35,930 bases of DNA from positions 1 through 35,930 of the forward strand of contig JAHEBR010000003.1 of the NCBI GenBank assembly GCA_024642185.1, read 5' to 3'. The position numbers and the translations under genes are program-made. The DNA is from Marivivens sp. (GTDB lineage: Bacteria > Pseudomonadota > Alphaproteobacteria > Rhodobacterales > Rhodobacteraceae). A model generated the notes under the pieces. It was not told where the DNA came from and searched no databases. It was given only the letters and a program-made list of their open reading frames with translations. This document shows, in pieces, positions 7,708 through 15,340 of the stretch; the stretch's first letter is position 1; each line of letters begins with the position of its first letter.

Positions 7708-9063
7708 ATGACCGAGAGCACCGCTCGACTTTCCCTTCCCCTGCTGATGCCCGCGCAGGCGCAAAAACACGTCACACACAATGAGGCGCTGCAGCTTCTG
7801 GATGCGTTGACCCAGCTGGTTTTGTCCGGTGTCGGTTTGAACCAGCCGCCCGCCTCGCCTGTCGATGGCGCCTGCTATGGCGTTGGAGCCGCGCCCCTCG
7901 GGGACTGGGCCGGTCAGGCGGGCAAGATTTCTCGCCGTTCGGGCGCAGGCTGGCAATTCATCGCGCCGCAGGAAGGGTGGGCCGCTTGGGACACCGTCGA
8001 CCAGGCATCGAAAATCTTCCAGTCGGGTCAGTGGGTAAGCGGAGGGGGTGCCACCCAGAATCTTGCCGGTCTTGGTATCCAGACCACCTCGGACGCCGTA
8101 AATCGCTTGGCCGTTTCGTCCGATGCGAGCCTGTTCACACATGATGGCACCGGCCACCAGCTCAAGATCAATAAGGCTCTTGCAGGCGATACGGCCTCGA
8201 TCCTGTTTCAGACCGGCTGGACCGGACACGCAGAATTTGGCCTTTCGGGGAACAACAGCTTCTCTGTCAAGGTGAGCGCAGACGGAGCGGTCTGGCAGAC
8301 GGCGCTCACGGCCGATCCGGCCGCCGGAACCCTCGCGCTCGGGCTGCCTGTCACAGGGGCTGCGGTTCAGTCAGGCCCAGCGGATGCAACCGCCGGCAAG
8401 ATTCTCACGACAGGCGCGTTCGGTTGGGGCGCCGCCGCTGCCCCGATTGCCTCCGGCAACATCGACACGATCCCGGCAAGCGGTGTCTATCTGATCAATG
8501 CGGCGGCCCTCGCCGGCTCTGCAAATTTGCCCGCCATCTCGCTCGCTGCGGGTGATCACCTTGTTCAGCTCCAAAGCGACACTGGGGCTCAATCGCAGAT
8601 CGCGATTTCTCAGGGCGCGCGCCGGCTTGCTGTCAGAACCCGAAACGGGGCCGGCTGGAACAGCTGGCGCGAGATCGTCACTCAAGGTTCGCTCCTCGGC
8701 ACCGTTTCTCAAACCGCCGGTACCCCAACGGGCGCTGTAATCGAGCGGGGCAGCAACGCAAACGGCAGCTATGTCCGCTTTGCTGACGGAACCCAGATCT
8801 GCACAACCGCCAACGCCGGCACCGCCGCCTGCGCGACCGCGAACGGTTCGGTATTCTCGTCGTCGGCAGGCACCTGGACCTTCCCTATGGCCTTCGCCGG
8901 GACTGCGGCCGAAATCAGTCTGAGCGGCTCTGTCTCGACGGCCGACCGATGGGTATGCGTGGGCGCCACCTCCACAACAGCCGCATCGTGGAAACAGCGC
9001 GCCGCCGCGACCTCGAGCACCCAACTCGAGACCCGCCTGATGGCGATCGGGCGTTGGTTCTAG
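7708..9063 (+). CDS. DUF2793 protein with phage-tail-type C-terminus (spike-like)
   Basis: A 451-residue modular protein. Residues about 5-110 match DUF2793 (SLPLLMPAQAQKHVTHNEAL, then GWAAWDTVD and FQSGQWV), a domain of phage-like structural proteins in Rhodobacterales. Residues about 110-240 are beta-rich and Gly/Ala/Thr-rich. Residues about 255-330 look like a pyocin-knob/tail-fibre module (SGVYLINAAAL, LVQLQSDTGAQSQIAIS, GAGWNSWREIV). Residues 335-451 end like phage tail-fibre tips: GSNANGSYVRFADGTQIC, TWTFPMAFAG and terminal AIGRWF. There is no signal peptide. As I recall, related proteins are capsule-binding head spikes of the Rhodobacter gene transfer agent, so a polysaccharide-binding particle spike is plausible, but no other particle gene is here. 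The stop shares CTAG with the convergent RTX gene. The start at 7708 has only a weak ribosome site. Confidence 0.8.
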   Translation: MTESTARLSLPLLMPAQAQKHVTHNEALQLLDALTQLVLSGVGLNQPPASPVDGACYGVGAAPLGDWAGQAGKISRRSGAGWQFIAPQEGWAAWDTVDQASKIFQSGQWVSGGGATQNLAGLGIQTTSDAVNRLAVSSDASLFTHDGTGHQLKINKALAGDTASILFQTGWTGHAEFGLSGNNSFSVKVSADGAVWQTALTADPAAGTLALGLPVTGAAVQSGPADATAGKILTTGAFGWGAAAAPIASGNIDTIPASGVYLINAAALAGSANLPAISLAAGDHLVQLQSDTGAQSQIAISQGARRLAVRTRNGAGWNSWREIVTQGSLLGTVSQTAGTPTGAVIERGSNANGSYVRFADGTQICTTANAGTAACATANGSVFSSSAGTWTFPMAFAGTAAEISLSGSVSTADRWVCVGATSTTAASWKQRAAATSSTQLETRLMAIGRWF

Positions 9064-11465
9064 AGGGCGAGCCAAAGATCGTCGAATACGAGGAACTCGA
9101 TATTCGTCAGGGTATCAAATCCATCGAAGCCGCCGTTTAGGTGCAGGACGGTTGTGACGCCGTCCGCGCCGCCAATTTCGTAGTCAGCCCTTGCGCCAGA
9201 ATAGTAGGCAAAGTCCTGCCCTTCCCCACCATCAATGATATCATCCGAGCCACCGCCAGTAATCCGGTCGTCGCCGCCATTGCCAAAGATGCGATCCTTG
9301 CCGCCCAACCCACGCAAGACGTTTGCGCCGTGATCGCCGGTGATCCTGTCGGCAAAGCTCGTGCCTGTCAGGTTTTCGATGCTGGTATAGCGGTCCGAAG
9401 TCGCATCACCAGCCGAGCCGCGACCGAGCAGAAGCGAGGCGGTAACGCCCGTTTTGCTGGACGCATAGGAGACCGTATCGTTGCCGGCTCCGCCGTCGAA
9501 CCGGTCGCGCCCGCTTCCCGAACCGACAAACCAGTCATCGCCACCGAGCCCGCGAAACTCGTCGGCGCCTGATCCGCCAATGAGGAGATCGGAAAAGCTT
9601 GATCCTGTGATCCGCTCGATCGCGAAATAGGTGTCGCCCAAAGCCTGCCCGCCAAGCCCCTTGCCCTGTGCAAGATCCACAGTCACGCCTTCGGGCGCAT
9701 AGGCATAGGACACCATATCGCGGCCGTTTCCTCCATCGAAGCTGTCGCCGCCACCGGAGCCAACGAACCAATCGGTATTTCCAAGTCCCCTGAGCCGGTT
9801 GGACCCGGCATCGCCAACGATATAGTCGGCAAAGATTGAACCCGTGGCGCCTTCGATGTTGATCAGTTGGTCGGTCTTATCTGGCCCCCAAGCCATGCCC
9901 AGCGCCAAATCGATCCTGACCGGGCCGGCCAGATCAAAATAGCTGACCATATCGCGCCCGGCGCCACCGTCGATGATGTCGTTGCCGGCCCCTGGCGTGA
10001 TCCAATCCGCTCCGCCCCGGCTTTCGATCCGGTCATTGCCGATAAAGCCATGCAGAGCCTCGGAGAAAGACGTGCCATAGATCGTGCCGCTAAAGCCGGG
10101 GTCGGACATGGATGTGTGATCCAGATCAAAGAGAAAGCTGTCGGCCAGAATCTCATAGGTCAGCGGCGCGCCATTTGCGGATCGCAGGATAAGCACCTCG
10201 TCTCCGACACCCAATCGCGCACCATCGCTTGTCTGGGTTATGCCGATGTCGGCTGCCGAAGCCACGAGATCAAAGATCGAAAGATCAATTTTGTCAGCGC
10301 CCGGATCAAAGTCTGCAATTTCGTCAAGTGCCTGATCGGGTCGCAACACAAAGATATCTGCGCCGGCTGTTCCCGACATTGATCCTGCGCCGTCTTCGTC
10401 CACGAATACTTGATGTGCGGGCGGAAGGTTGACGGCAAATTGCCCAAGGCCCTTATCCCCGGTGGTCAGGGCCAATAGCTGTAGGCCGCTCGAAGTTTCG
10501 GCGAATTGAAGATCACGGATCCCCGAAAGCGCGCTTCCAGTTTGATCGATGATCGTGTCCAGATGCAGAAGTTGCCCGCCGGGCAGAAGCTGAAGAAGGC
10601 TAAGACCACCGTCATTTCCGCCAACGGCAATTAACGAACGCCCCTGAAAGTTGATCGCATCAATAGCCGTTGCGCCTTGAAATCTGGTCTTGAGCGTGTC
10701 CGACACCTGATCCGCAAAGGTAAGGCGGCCATTCCCGTCGAGGCGGAACACCGAGAGCGAACTGGTCCCCGATGCTGAGACAACCACATAGCTCTCGCCG
10801 GCGATCTCCAGGGTCAAAAGACCGGAAGGCGCATCAATGGGCACGCCTTCAGCGGCCGAGACGCTATGGGTCTCTTCCAGCGCTCCGCCTGGGCCAATCC
10901 GCATGACCGAAAGCCCGTCTTCTGACCCGCTTGCCGACACAAGAAACTGGGCGGATCCAACCGATGCAACGGCGAGACCTGTCACTCCCGATAGATGTGT
11001 GCCCGTGGTATCGGCTGTCTCCGCGCGGAAGCTGACCGTGCCGCCAAGGGTGAAAGTGCTGATGCCCTGCCCATAGGAGCGCGCGGCATAGAGCAGAGTC
11101 TCGCTCCCGACGACGGTGGAGACAAAGCGCGCCGAGAGCCCCGCAAATGACGAACCATCGAGATAGCCGCGTTCGGCCATAGGTGAAGAAGAAAGATCAC
11201 CAATGAGGCTGGTATCGATGGAATGGCTGACGCCGCCGAAAACCAGATTTGAGCTTCCCGAGAATGGCGCCGTTGCTGCCGCCGAGGTCGAAATCGCCCC
11301 GCCTGTAAGCGCGAGCGTTGTCTCAGTCTGCGTCGTGGCATCTCTCAACACCAAGACAGGGCCGGAGATTCCGTCTCGAAGATAGATATCCGCGACCTGG
11401 CTGATGCCCGACAGGGCTGAAGACCAGAGGCTTTGGATATGTGAGAGATAGGCCATTTGCACCAT
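9060..11465 (-). CDS. Secreted RTX calcium-binding protein with N-terminal propeller-like repeats
   Basis: An 801-residue acidic, glycine/aspartate-rich protein. Residues about 1-350 hold repeats of roughly 55 residues (such as SVFRLDGNGRLTFADQVSDT and LLQLLPGGQLLHLDTI) that resemble a lactonase-like beta-propeller. Residues about 355-410 form a serralysin-type unit (GADIFVLRPDQALDEIADFDPGADKIDLS). Residues about 470-775 hold calcium-binding nonapeptide repeats (GGAGRD, GGNGRD, GGAGND, GNGGDD, GGEGQD). The C-terminal DTLTNIEFLVFDD is typical of type I-secreted RTX proteins. There is no Sec signal. No catalytic domain is recognised, so it may be a structural or capsule-associated protein. It is the last gene after kpsM and the rgpF-like gene. 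ATG at 11465 and ATG at 11456 are both possible starts, and neither has a strong ribosome site. No type I secretion genes are nearby. Confidence 0.85.
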   Translation of the reverse strand: MVQMAYLSHIQSLWSSALSGISQVADIYLRDGISGPVLVLRDATTQTETTLALTGGAISTSAAATAPFSGSSNLVFGGVSHSIDTSLIGDLSSSPMAERGYLDGSSFAGLSARFVSTVVGSETLLYAARSYGQGISTFTLGGTVSFRAETADTTGTHLSGVTGLAVASVGSAQFLVSASGSEDGLSVMRIGPGGALEETHSVSAAEGVPIDAPSGLLTLEIAGESYVVVSASGTSSLSVFRLDGNGRLTFADQVSDTLKTRFQGATAIDAINFQGRSLIAVGGNDGGLSLLQLLPGGQLLHLDTIIDQTGSALSGIRDLQFAETSSGLQLLALTTGDKGLGQFAVNLPPAHQVFVDEDGAGSMSGTAGADIFVLRPDQALDEIADFDPGADKIDLSIFDLVASAADIGITQTSDGARLGVGDEVLILRSANGAPLTYEILADSFLFDLDHTSMSDPGFSGTIYGTSFSEALHGFIGNDRIESRGGADWITPGAGNDIIDGGAGRDMVSYFDLAGPVRIDLALGMAWGPDKTDQLINIEGATGSIFADYIVGDAGSNRLRGLGNTDWFVGSGGGDSFDGGNGRDMVSYAYAPEGVTVDLAQGKGLGGQALGDTYFAIERITGSSFSDLLIGGSGADEFRGLGGDDWFVGSGSGRDRFDGGAGNDTVSYASSKTGVTASLLLGRGSAGDATSDRYTSIENLTGTSFADRITGDHGANVLRGLGGKDRIFGNGGDDRITGGGSDDIIDGGEGQDFAYYSGARADYEIGGADGVTTVLHLNGGFDGFDTLTNIEFLVFDDLWLAL
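9466..9965 (-). repeat. Tandem ~80-residue modules inside the RTX gene
   Basis: The module that starts G-R-D-M-V-S-Y recurs, with its conserved 'VSY' codons at about 9946, 9712 and 9472, giving spacings of 234 and 240 bases. Each unit continues with a VDLA.G-like strand, a conserved I-E then TG(S/T)SF-D, then RGLG..DWFVGSG. The repeat is clear at protein level and degenerate at DNA level, so it is an old duplication, not a recent one. Confidence 0.7.
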
Positions 11466-11524
11466 ACTTCGGTTCGGCGCAAATTTGTCAGAATATCTTT
11501 ATCAGCTGGTTAGCAGCGTGCCTG

Positions 11525-12625
11525 TCACCGGCTTGCCAGAGGCATCAAGACCTGTGCTTCCAACGCTCGAACCTTCAGATCACCTGTTTCGACGATTCTC
11601 CCGCCGCCCTCGAGCGCAAGAATACCGACCAACCTTTCGATGGTATGTGCGGTTGTTCCGTCCACAAACCCCGCTTCTGTTTCAAAATCAGACAACCCCA
11701 ATCCAAGAGAGGCCAAGCGAGAGATGACCGCGGGTTTGGCCCAGAACATTCCGCCTGCCGGGAAGGCCAGTGTTTCAGGCAGCGCCCGATCATAGATTTC
11801 GCTCGCCCTCGCGCGATTTGCGCCCCATCCGTTTCCGCCTCGTAGTAGGGCGCCATCGGCGGTCCAAATCTGAGCTTGAGGGAGTGCCACGAAAGCCTCG
11901 AGCCTTTCGGCGCAGTCGGGCGGCAAAAGCCCACTGATCAGCCGTCGCCGCCACCGCCCGCCATCCCGGAGATGTGGGGAGATTTTGCCGTGTATCTTGG
12001 CGATCGCCCGATACGGCGCAAGAGCCCCCAATCCTGCGGCTAGCACGAATGGAAGCATATCCCGCCCCCGGTTTGGCACTATGGCGATCCGGACATCGGG
12101 ATAGGCTGTCATGATATCCTCAGATACACCCATCGGCGCGGCCGCTGCGCCCGAAAGGCTCACATAAAGGTCAAAGTCGATCCCCGCTGCCTCTAGGTCG
12201 CGCCTGATCTCGGACCAAAGCTCGGGGTAAAAGAGATGGAGGACAACGGCATATGGCGCGCGGGCTCGGGCGTTGATCCAGCCTGACAAATCGGGCGTTT
12301 CGTCGGCCTGCGTTGCGGGCGGCGGGTTGCCGTATCGGAGATAGTCTAGAAATGCGGAGCCTGAATCTGCGACATGGCCCCTGCGAAAGGCAACAGGGGA
12401 GAACCACGGCGCAGGGCAAAGGCCCCGACCCTCACCGATCGTCACATAGTGACGTAGGGGCGCAAGCCGAAAGATCCACCGGAGCCGCGGATTTGAAGCC
12501 CGATAGAATGCCCTGTCGAACTGACCGCTCTTGTGGATCGCCCGAATGGCTCTGCTTGCCACGGGATTCGGCCACAGGAACCCCAAAAGACCCGCAAGCC
12601 GCCGTCGAACGCTGGCGAGCATCAT
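11525..12625 (-). CDS. RgpF-like (rhamnan synthesis F family) protein
   Basis: A 366-residue protein. Residues about 118-366 match the rhamnan synthesis F family: APYAVVLHLFYPELWSEI, IVPNRGRDMLPFVLA, IAKIHGKISPH and FPAGGMFWAKP are its landmarks. Members are thought to be glycosyltransferases building rhamnose-type polymers. Residues 36-99 carry two degenerate copies of a motif (FDRAFYRASNP with LRHYVTIGEGR, then FSPVAFRRGHV with FLDYLRYG) that also occurs in two other proteins of this locus. The frame is open 351 bases further upstream, but that part lies over kpsM. The ATG at 12625 overlaps the kpsM TGA as ATGA and has AAGGA six bases upstream. It lies in one transcript with kpsM and probably the RTX gene. 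Confidence 0.8.
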   Translation of the reverse strand: MMLASVRRRLAGLLGFLWPNPVASRAIRAIHKSGQFDRAFYRASNPRLRWIFRLAPLRHYVTIGEGRGLCPAPWFSPVAFRRGHVADSGSAFLDYLRYGNPPPATQADETPDLSGWINARARAPYAVVLHLFYPELWSEIRRDLEAAGIDFDLYVSLSGAAAAPMGVSEDIMTAYPDVRIAIVPNRGRDMLPFVLAAGLGALAPYRAIAKIHGKISPHLRDGGRWRRRLISGLLPPDCAERLEAFVALPQAQIWTADGALLRGGNGWGANRARASEIYDRALPETLAFPAGGMFWAKPAVISRLASLGLGLSDFETEAGFVDGTTAHTIERLVGILALEGGGRIVETGDLKVRALEAQVLMPLASR

Positions 12626-13413
12626 CGCAAATCCTTGTGGCGCGCCAAAAGGAAAGCCAGCCCCGGCAATCCAACAACGAGTGAAAAAAGAAATGGATAG
12701 GCCACAACGACATGGCTTGCCTCGTAGGTGGCAAAGAAGCCTCTCCTCACAAGCGCGATTCCGTGGGCAACGGGATTGAGCATCATAATATCCCGAAGCT
12801 GAGCCGGGACCATCTCGGGTACAAACATCACCCCGGATACAAAAAACATCGGTTTGTATAGGATGGCCCAGATCCTCTCCCATATGGGAAAGGCCGCGAA
12901 GAGAAAGCAATTCGCAAGCCCGACAGAAAGGCCCAGCAAGGCCAGCATCGCAGCCCCGACACAAAGAGCGCTCCAATCAAGAAAGGGGCGATGTTCGAGA
13001 GGCAGGACGACGAGCGTCACGACGATGGCCGCGATGCAGGCTTGCGTCGCAATTCCCAAGAGAAATCGGGCTATCAAAGCGTCAGCGAGAGTAACTGCAG
13101 GCAATCCGAGAAGCGGAGCAGATGTCCGCAGCGTCTGCGCCAGACCCGCAGATAGCGTGGCAAAGACGGCAAAGGGAAGATAACCGCTTGCATAGAAATA
13201 GGGAAAATCCTCGCCAAGGCCCGGTGCGCGAAGGATATGCCCCAAGACCACGCTCATGATGACGACCGCGCCTACTGGCTCAGCCACAACCCAAAGATAC
13301 CCACCCGCCGAACGCCCATAGGTCGAGGCAACCTCGCGCAACAAGAGGGCCCAAATCGCCCTCCGCGCCGAGGGGCGCGGGGTTGCGGCAAGGATGGGTC
13401 GCGCGATCGTCAT
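12622..13413 (-). CDS. kpsM: Capsule polysaccharide ABC exporter, permease KpsM
   Basis: A 263-residue ABC-2-type membrane protein with about six hydrophobic segments. It begins with a short cytosolic arm (RRAIWALLLREVASTYGRSAGGYLW) typical of KpsM/Wzm, followed by GYLPFAVFATLS. The ending region has PVAHGIALVRRGFF, the conserved loop before the last segment. With KpsT it would form the inner-membrane pore for a lipid-linked polysaccharide. The matching KpsE and KpsT genes lie divergently 85 bases away, so the exporter is split over two transcripts. The ATG at 13413 has only a weak purine stretch upstream. The stop overlaps the rgpF-like start. Confidence 0.9.
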   Translation of the reverse strand: MTIARPILAATPRPSARRAIWALLLREVASTYGRSAGGYLWVVAEPVGAVVIMSVVLGHILRAPGLGEDFPYFYASGYLPFAVFATLSAGLAQTLRTSAPLLGLPAVTLADALIARFLLGIATQACIAAIVVTLVVLPLEHRPFLDWSALCVGAAMLALLGLSVGLANCFLFAAFPIWERIWAILYKPMFFVSGVMFVPEMVPAQLRDIMMLNPVAHGIALVRRGFFATYEASHVVVAYPFLFSLVVGLPGLAFLLARHKDLR

Positions 13414-13446
13414 GGCACAGATGATTTCTCCGATCGTCGTAAATGG

Positions 13447-13458
13447 GGCGTTAACGCC
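13447..13458. promoter_or_regulatory. 12-bp perfect palindrome between kpsM and kpsE
   Basis: GGCGTTAACGCC reads the same on both strands and lies midway between the two divergent exporter genes (kpsM start 13413, kpsE start about 13498). The only intergenic space of this operon pair is 84 bases, so a dimeric regulator bound here could control both sides. The regulator is unknown. Confidence 0.4.
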
Positions 13459-13485
13459 TGCCCCCTAGCCTCGGCTTATTCCAAA

Positions 13486-13500
13486 AAGGAGCACGCGATC
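13486..13500 (+). promoter_or_regulatory. Strong Shine-Dalgarno deciding the kpsE start (ATC)
   Basis: AAGGAG (13486-13491) is followed by six bases and then ATC (13498-13500), in frame with kpsE. No ATG, GTG or TTG lies at a usable distance, so this ribosome site points to ATC as the initiation codon. Confidence 0.5.
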
Positions 13501-14613
13501 TCCCCCGACCGGTCATCCAAGTTCAGGCGAACTTCCCCCTTCGCTTTGATTGTCTTTGCGGCATGGGTCGTATTGCCTGCCGCCGCAGCAGGCATCTATC
13601 TTGGGCTATTTGCGGCCGATCAATATGTCTCGCGGCTCGGCTTTACAGTGCGCCGCGAAGAGACCTCGCTCGCACCGAACATCCTTGGCGGCCTTGCTCA
13701 GTTGTCAGGTTCGACGACACCGGACAGCGATATCCTGTATGAGTTCATCCAAAGCCAAGAGCTTGTTGCTGAAATCGACAGACGAGTGGATCTTCGAAGC
13801 ATCTATGAGCAGCCGACCGATCCCATCTTCGCGCTTCGCGCAGGTGCGACCGTCGAAGATCTGGTGACCTATTGGAGGCGGATGGTCCGGCTCTATTACA
13901 ACCCCGGAACCGGTCTGATCGAAGTCGAGGTTCGCGCGTTTGACCCGGTGCAGGCGCAGAGGGTCGCAGAAGAACTTTTGTCGGTTTCAAGCGAGATGAT
14001 CAATCGCCTCGCCGCAATCGCACGCACCGACACCACCCGGCAGGCGCGCGAAGAATTCGACGCCGCCACTGCCCGCCTGCGAACCGCGCGGCAAGCCGTG
14101 ACCCTGTTCCGCAATCAAAACCGCATTGTCGACGTGAGCGCCGATCTGAGCGGTCAAATGGGTCTTTTGGGCTCGCTTCAAGAGCAACTGGCCGAGGCGA
14201 TGATCTCGTACGATATGCTCGGCAAGACGGCTCAGGCGGGCGACCCCCGGCTCCTGCAGGCCAAAGCCCGGATCGACGTGATCGAAGCCCGGATCGAAGG
14301 GGAAAGGGGAAAGCTCGGGGGAGAGGGAACAGGCGGTCGGGCTTTCGCCGACTTGGTCGGAGAATACGAGGGGCTTCAGGTCGATCTGGAGTTTGCAGAA
14401 GCGGCCTATCTGTCTGCCCGCAGCGGGCTCGACGCGGTTCTATCCGAGGCGCGGCGGCAAAACCGCTATCTCGCGGCCTTTGTCAGGCCAACCCTCGCCG
14501 AAGCCTCGCACCATCCTGACCGGCTTGGTATCTGGGTCTTGCTGAGTCTCGGGCTTGTCGGCTCCTGGGGGCTGGCGGTTCTGACGTTTGCCGCCCTTCG
14601 AGACCGGCGATGA
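13498..14613 (+). CDS. kpsE: Capsule export inner-membrane protein KpsE (polysaccharide co-polymerase type)
   Basis: From the ATC at 13498 the protein is 371 residues, close to the usual length of about 380 for KpsE. It has one N-terminal membrane helix (about residues 16-42: SPFALIVFAAWVVLPAAAAG), then a periplasmic domain (FAADQYVSRLGFTVRRE, ILYEFIQSQELV), a long coiled-coil-rich segment (about 180-300) and a C-terminal helix (about 345-367). KpsE links the KpsM/T pump to the outer-membrane channel KpsD. The start is odd: the only in-frame ATG upstream (13237) lies 177 bases inside the divergent kpsM, the first ATG downstream is after the membrane helix, and the strong AAGGAG sits before an ATC. 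An in-frame TTG at 13546 lacks a ribosome site. It overlaps kpsT as ATGA. Confidence 0.85.
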   Translation: MSPDRSSKFRRTSPFALIVFAAWVVLPAAAAGIYLGLFAADQYVSRLGFTVRREETSLAPNILGGLAQLSGSTTPDSDILYEFIQSQELVAEIDRRVDLRSIYEQPTDPIFALRAGATVEDLVTYWRRMVRLYYNPGTGLIEVEVRAFDPVQAQRVAEELLSVSSEMINRLAAIARTDTTRQAREEFDAATARLRTARQAVTLFRNQNRIVDVSADLSGQMGLLGSLQEQLAEAMISYDMLGKTAQAGDPRLLQAKARIDVIEARIEGERGKLGGEGTGGRAFADLVGEYEGLQVDLEFAEAAYLSARSGLDAVLSEARRQNRYLAAFVRPTLAEASHHPDRLGIWVLLSLGLVGSWGLAVLTFAALRDRR

Positions 14614-15290
14614 CGCTACCGCCGATCGTCAGGCTGAAATACGTCTCGAAGCTGATGCGGGCAGGGTCCGCACGAAGGATCGTTCTGGGGGGGGTTACGA
14701 TCGATATCCCGCGGGGAAAACGGATCGCGCTCTTGGGCCGCAACGGGGCAGGCAAGACAAGTCTGCTCAACCTGATTGCAGGGAGCTTGCGGCCAGATCA
14801 GGGGACAGTGGAGGTCAATGGCACGGTATCCTGGCCGATCGGCATCCAGAGCGGCCTGCATCCCGATCTGACCGGCGCACAGAACGCCCGATTTGTCGCG
14901 CGGGTCTACGGCATCGACGAGAGGGAGTTTGTTGGCTTCACGCTGGAATTTGCCGAGCTTGGGAGTCATTTTGACGCCCCCATCCGTACCTATTCAACCG
15001 GTATGCGTGCCCGTCTGGCGTTCGCCATGTCGATGGCAATTCGCTTCGATCTCTTCCTGCTGGACGAAATCGTTGCAGTCGGTGACTCGATCTTTCGTCA
15101 GAAATGCGAAGAGAGCCTTGATATCGCCCTTGCCGGATCAACTGCGATTCTTGTGTCGCATTCGTTTCACAGCGTACGGCGCCTATGCAACGCAGCGCTT
15201 GTTCTGGAGGAGGGGTCTCTGCGCTATTTCGGGGACCTGTCGGAAGGGATCGAACGCCACGAGCGTAACCTGCGGATCCGGCCCAGATAG
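14610..15290 (+). CDS. kpsT: Capsule polysaccharide ABC exporter, ATPase KpsT
   Basis: A 226-residue ABC ATPase. Walker A is GRNGAGKT (residues 43-50), the signature is the KpsT/Wzt form YSTGMRARLAFAMSM instead of LSGGQ, Walker B is LFLLDEIVAVGD, and the H-loop is VSHSF. It lacks the long C-terminal carbohydrate-binding domain of Wzt, which fits the capsule (KpsT) subtype. It powers export of the lipid-linked polymer through KpsM. The ATG overlaps the kpsE TGA, so the two are coupled. It is followed after 50 bases by the phosphohexomutase gene on the same strand. Confidence 0.95.
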   Translation: MTLPPIVRLKYVSKLMRAGSARRIVLGGVTIDIPRGKRIALLGRNGAGKTSLLNLIAGSLRPDQGTVEVNGTVSWPIGIQSGLHPDLTGAQNARFVARVYGIDEREFVGFTLEFAELGSHFDAPIRTYSTGMRARLAFAMSMAIRFDLFLLDEIVAVGDSIFRQKCEESLDIALAGSTAILVSHSFHSVRRLCNAALVLEEGSLRYFGDLSEGIERHERNLRIRPR

Positions 15291-15340
15291 ACGATCCCAC
15301 TTTGCCCAGCTAGGCTGGCCAAAACCTTTGCGAGTGGTAC

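Noticed and set aside
7627..8000. Prophage remnant or integration site near the spike-like gene
   Set aside because: No integrase, terminase, capsid gene, att repeat or tRNA lies nearby. Only the one phage-like protein is present.
9466..9965. Possible CRISPR-like or tandem DNA repeat
   Set aside because: The periodicity of 234-240 bases is in frame and comes from RTX protein modules. DNA copies are diverged and no spacer structure is present.
13237..13497. ATG at 13237 as the true start of kpsE
   Set aside because: It would add 87 residues that match nothing and overlap the divergent kpsM by 177 bases. A strong ribosome site lies just before 13498 instead.
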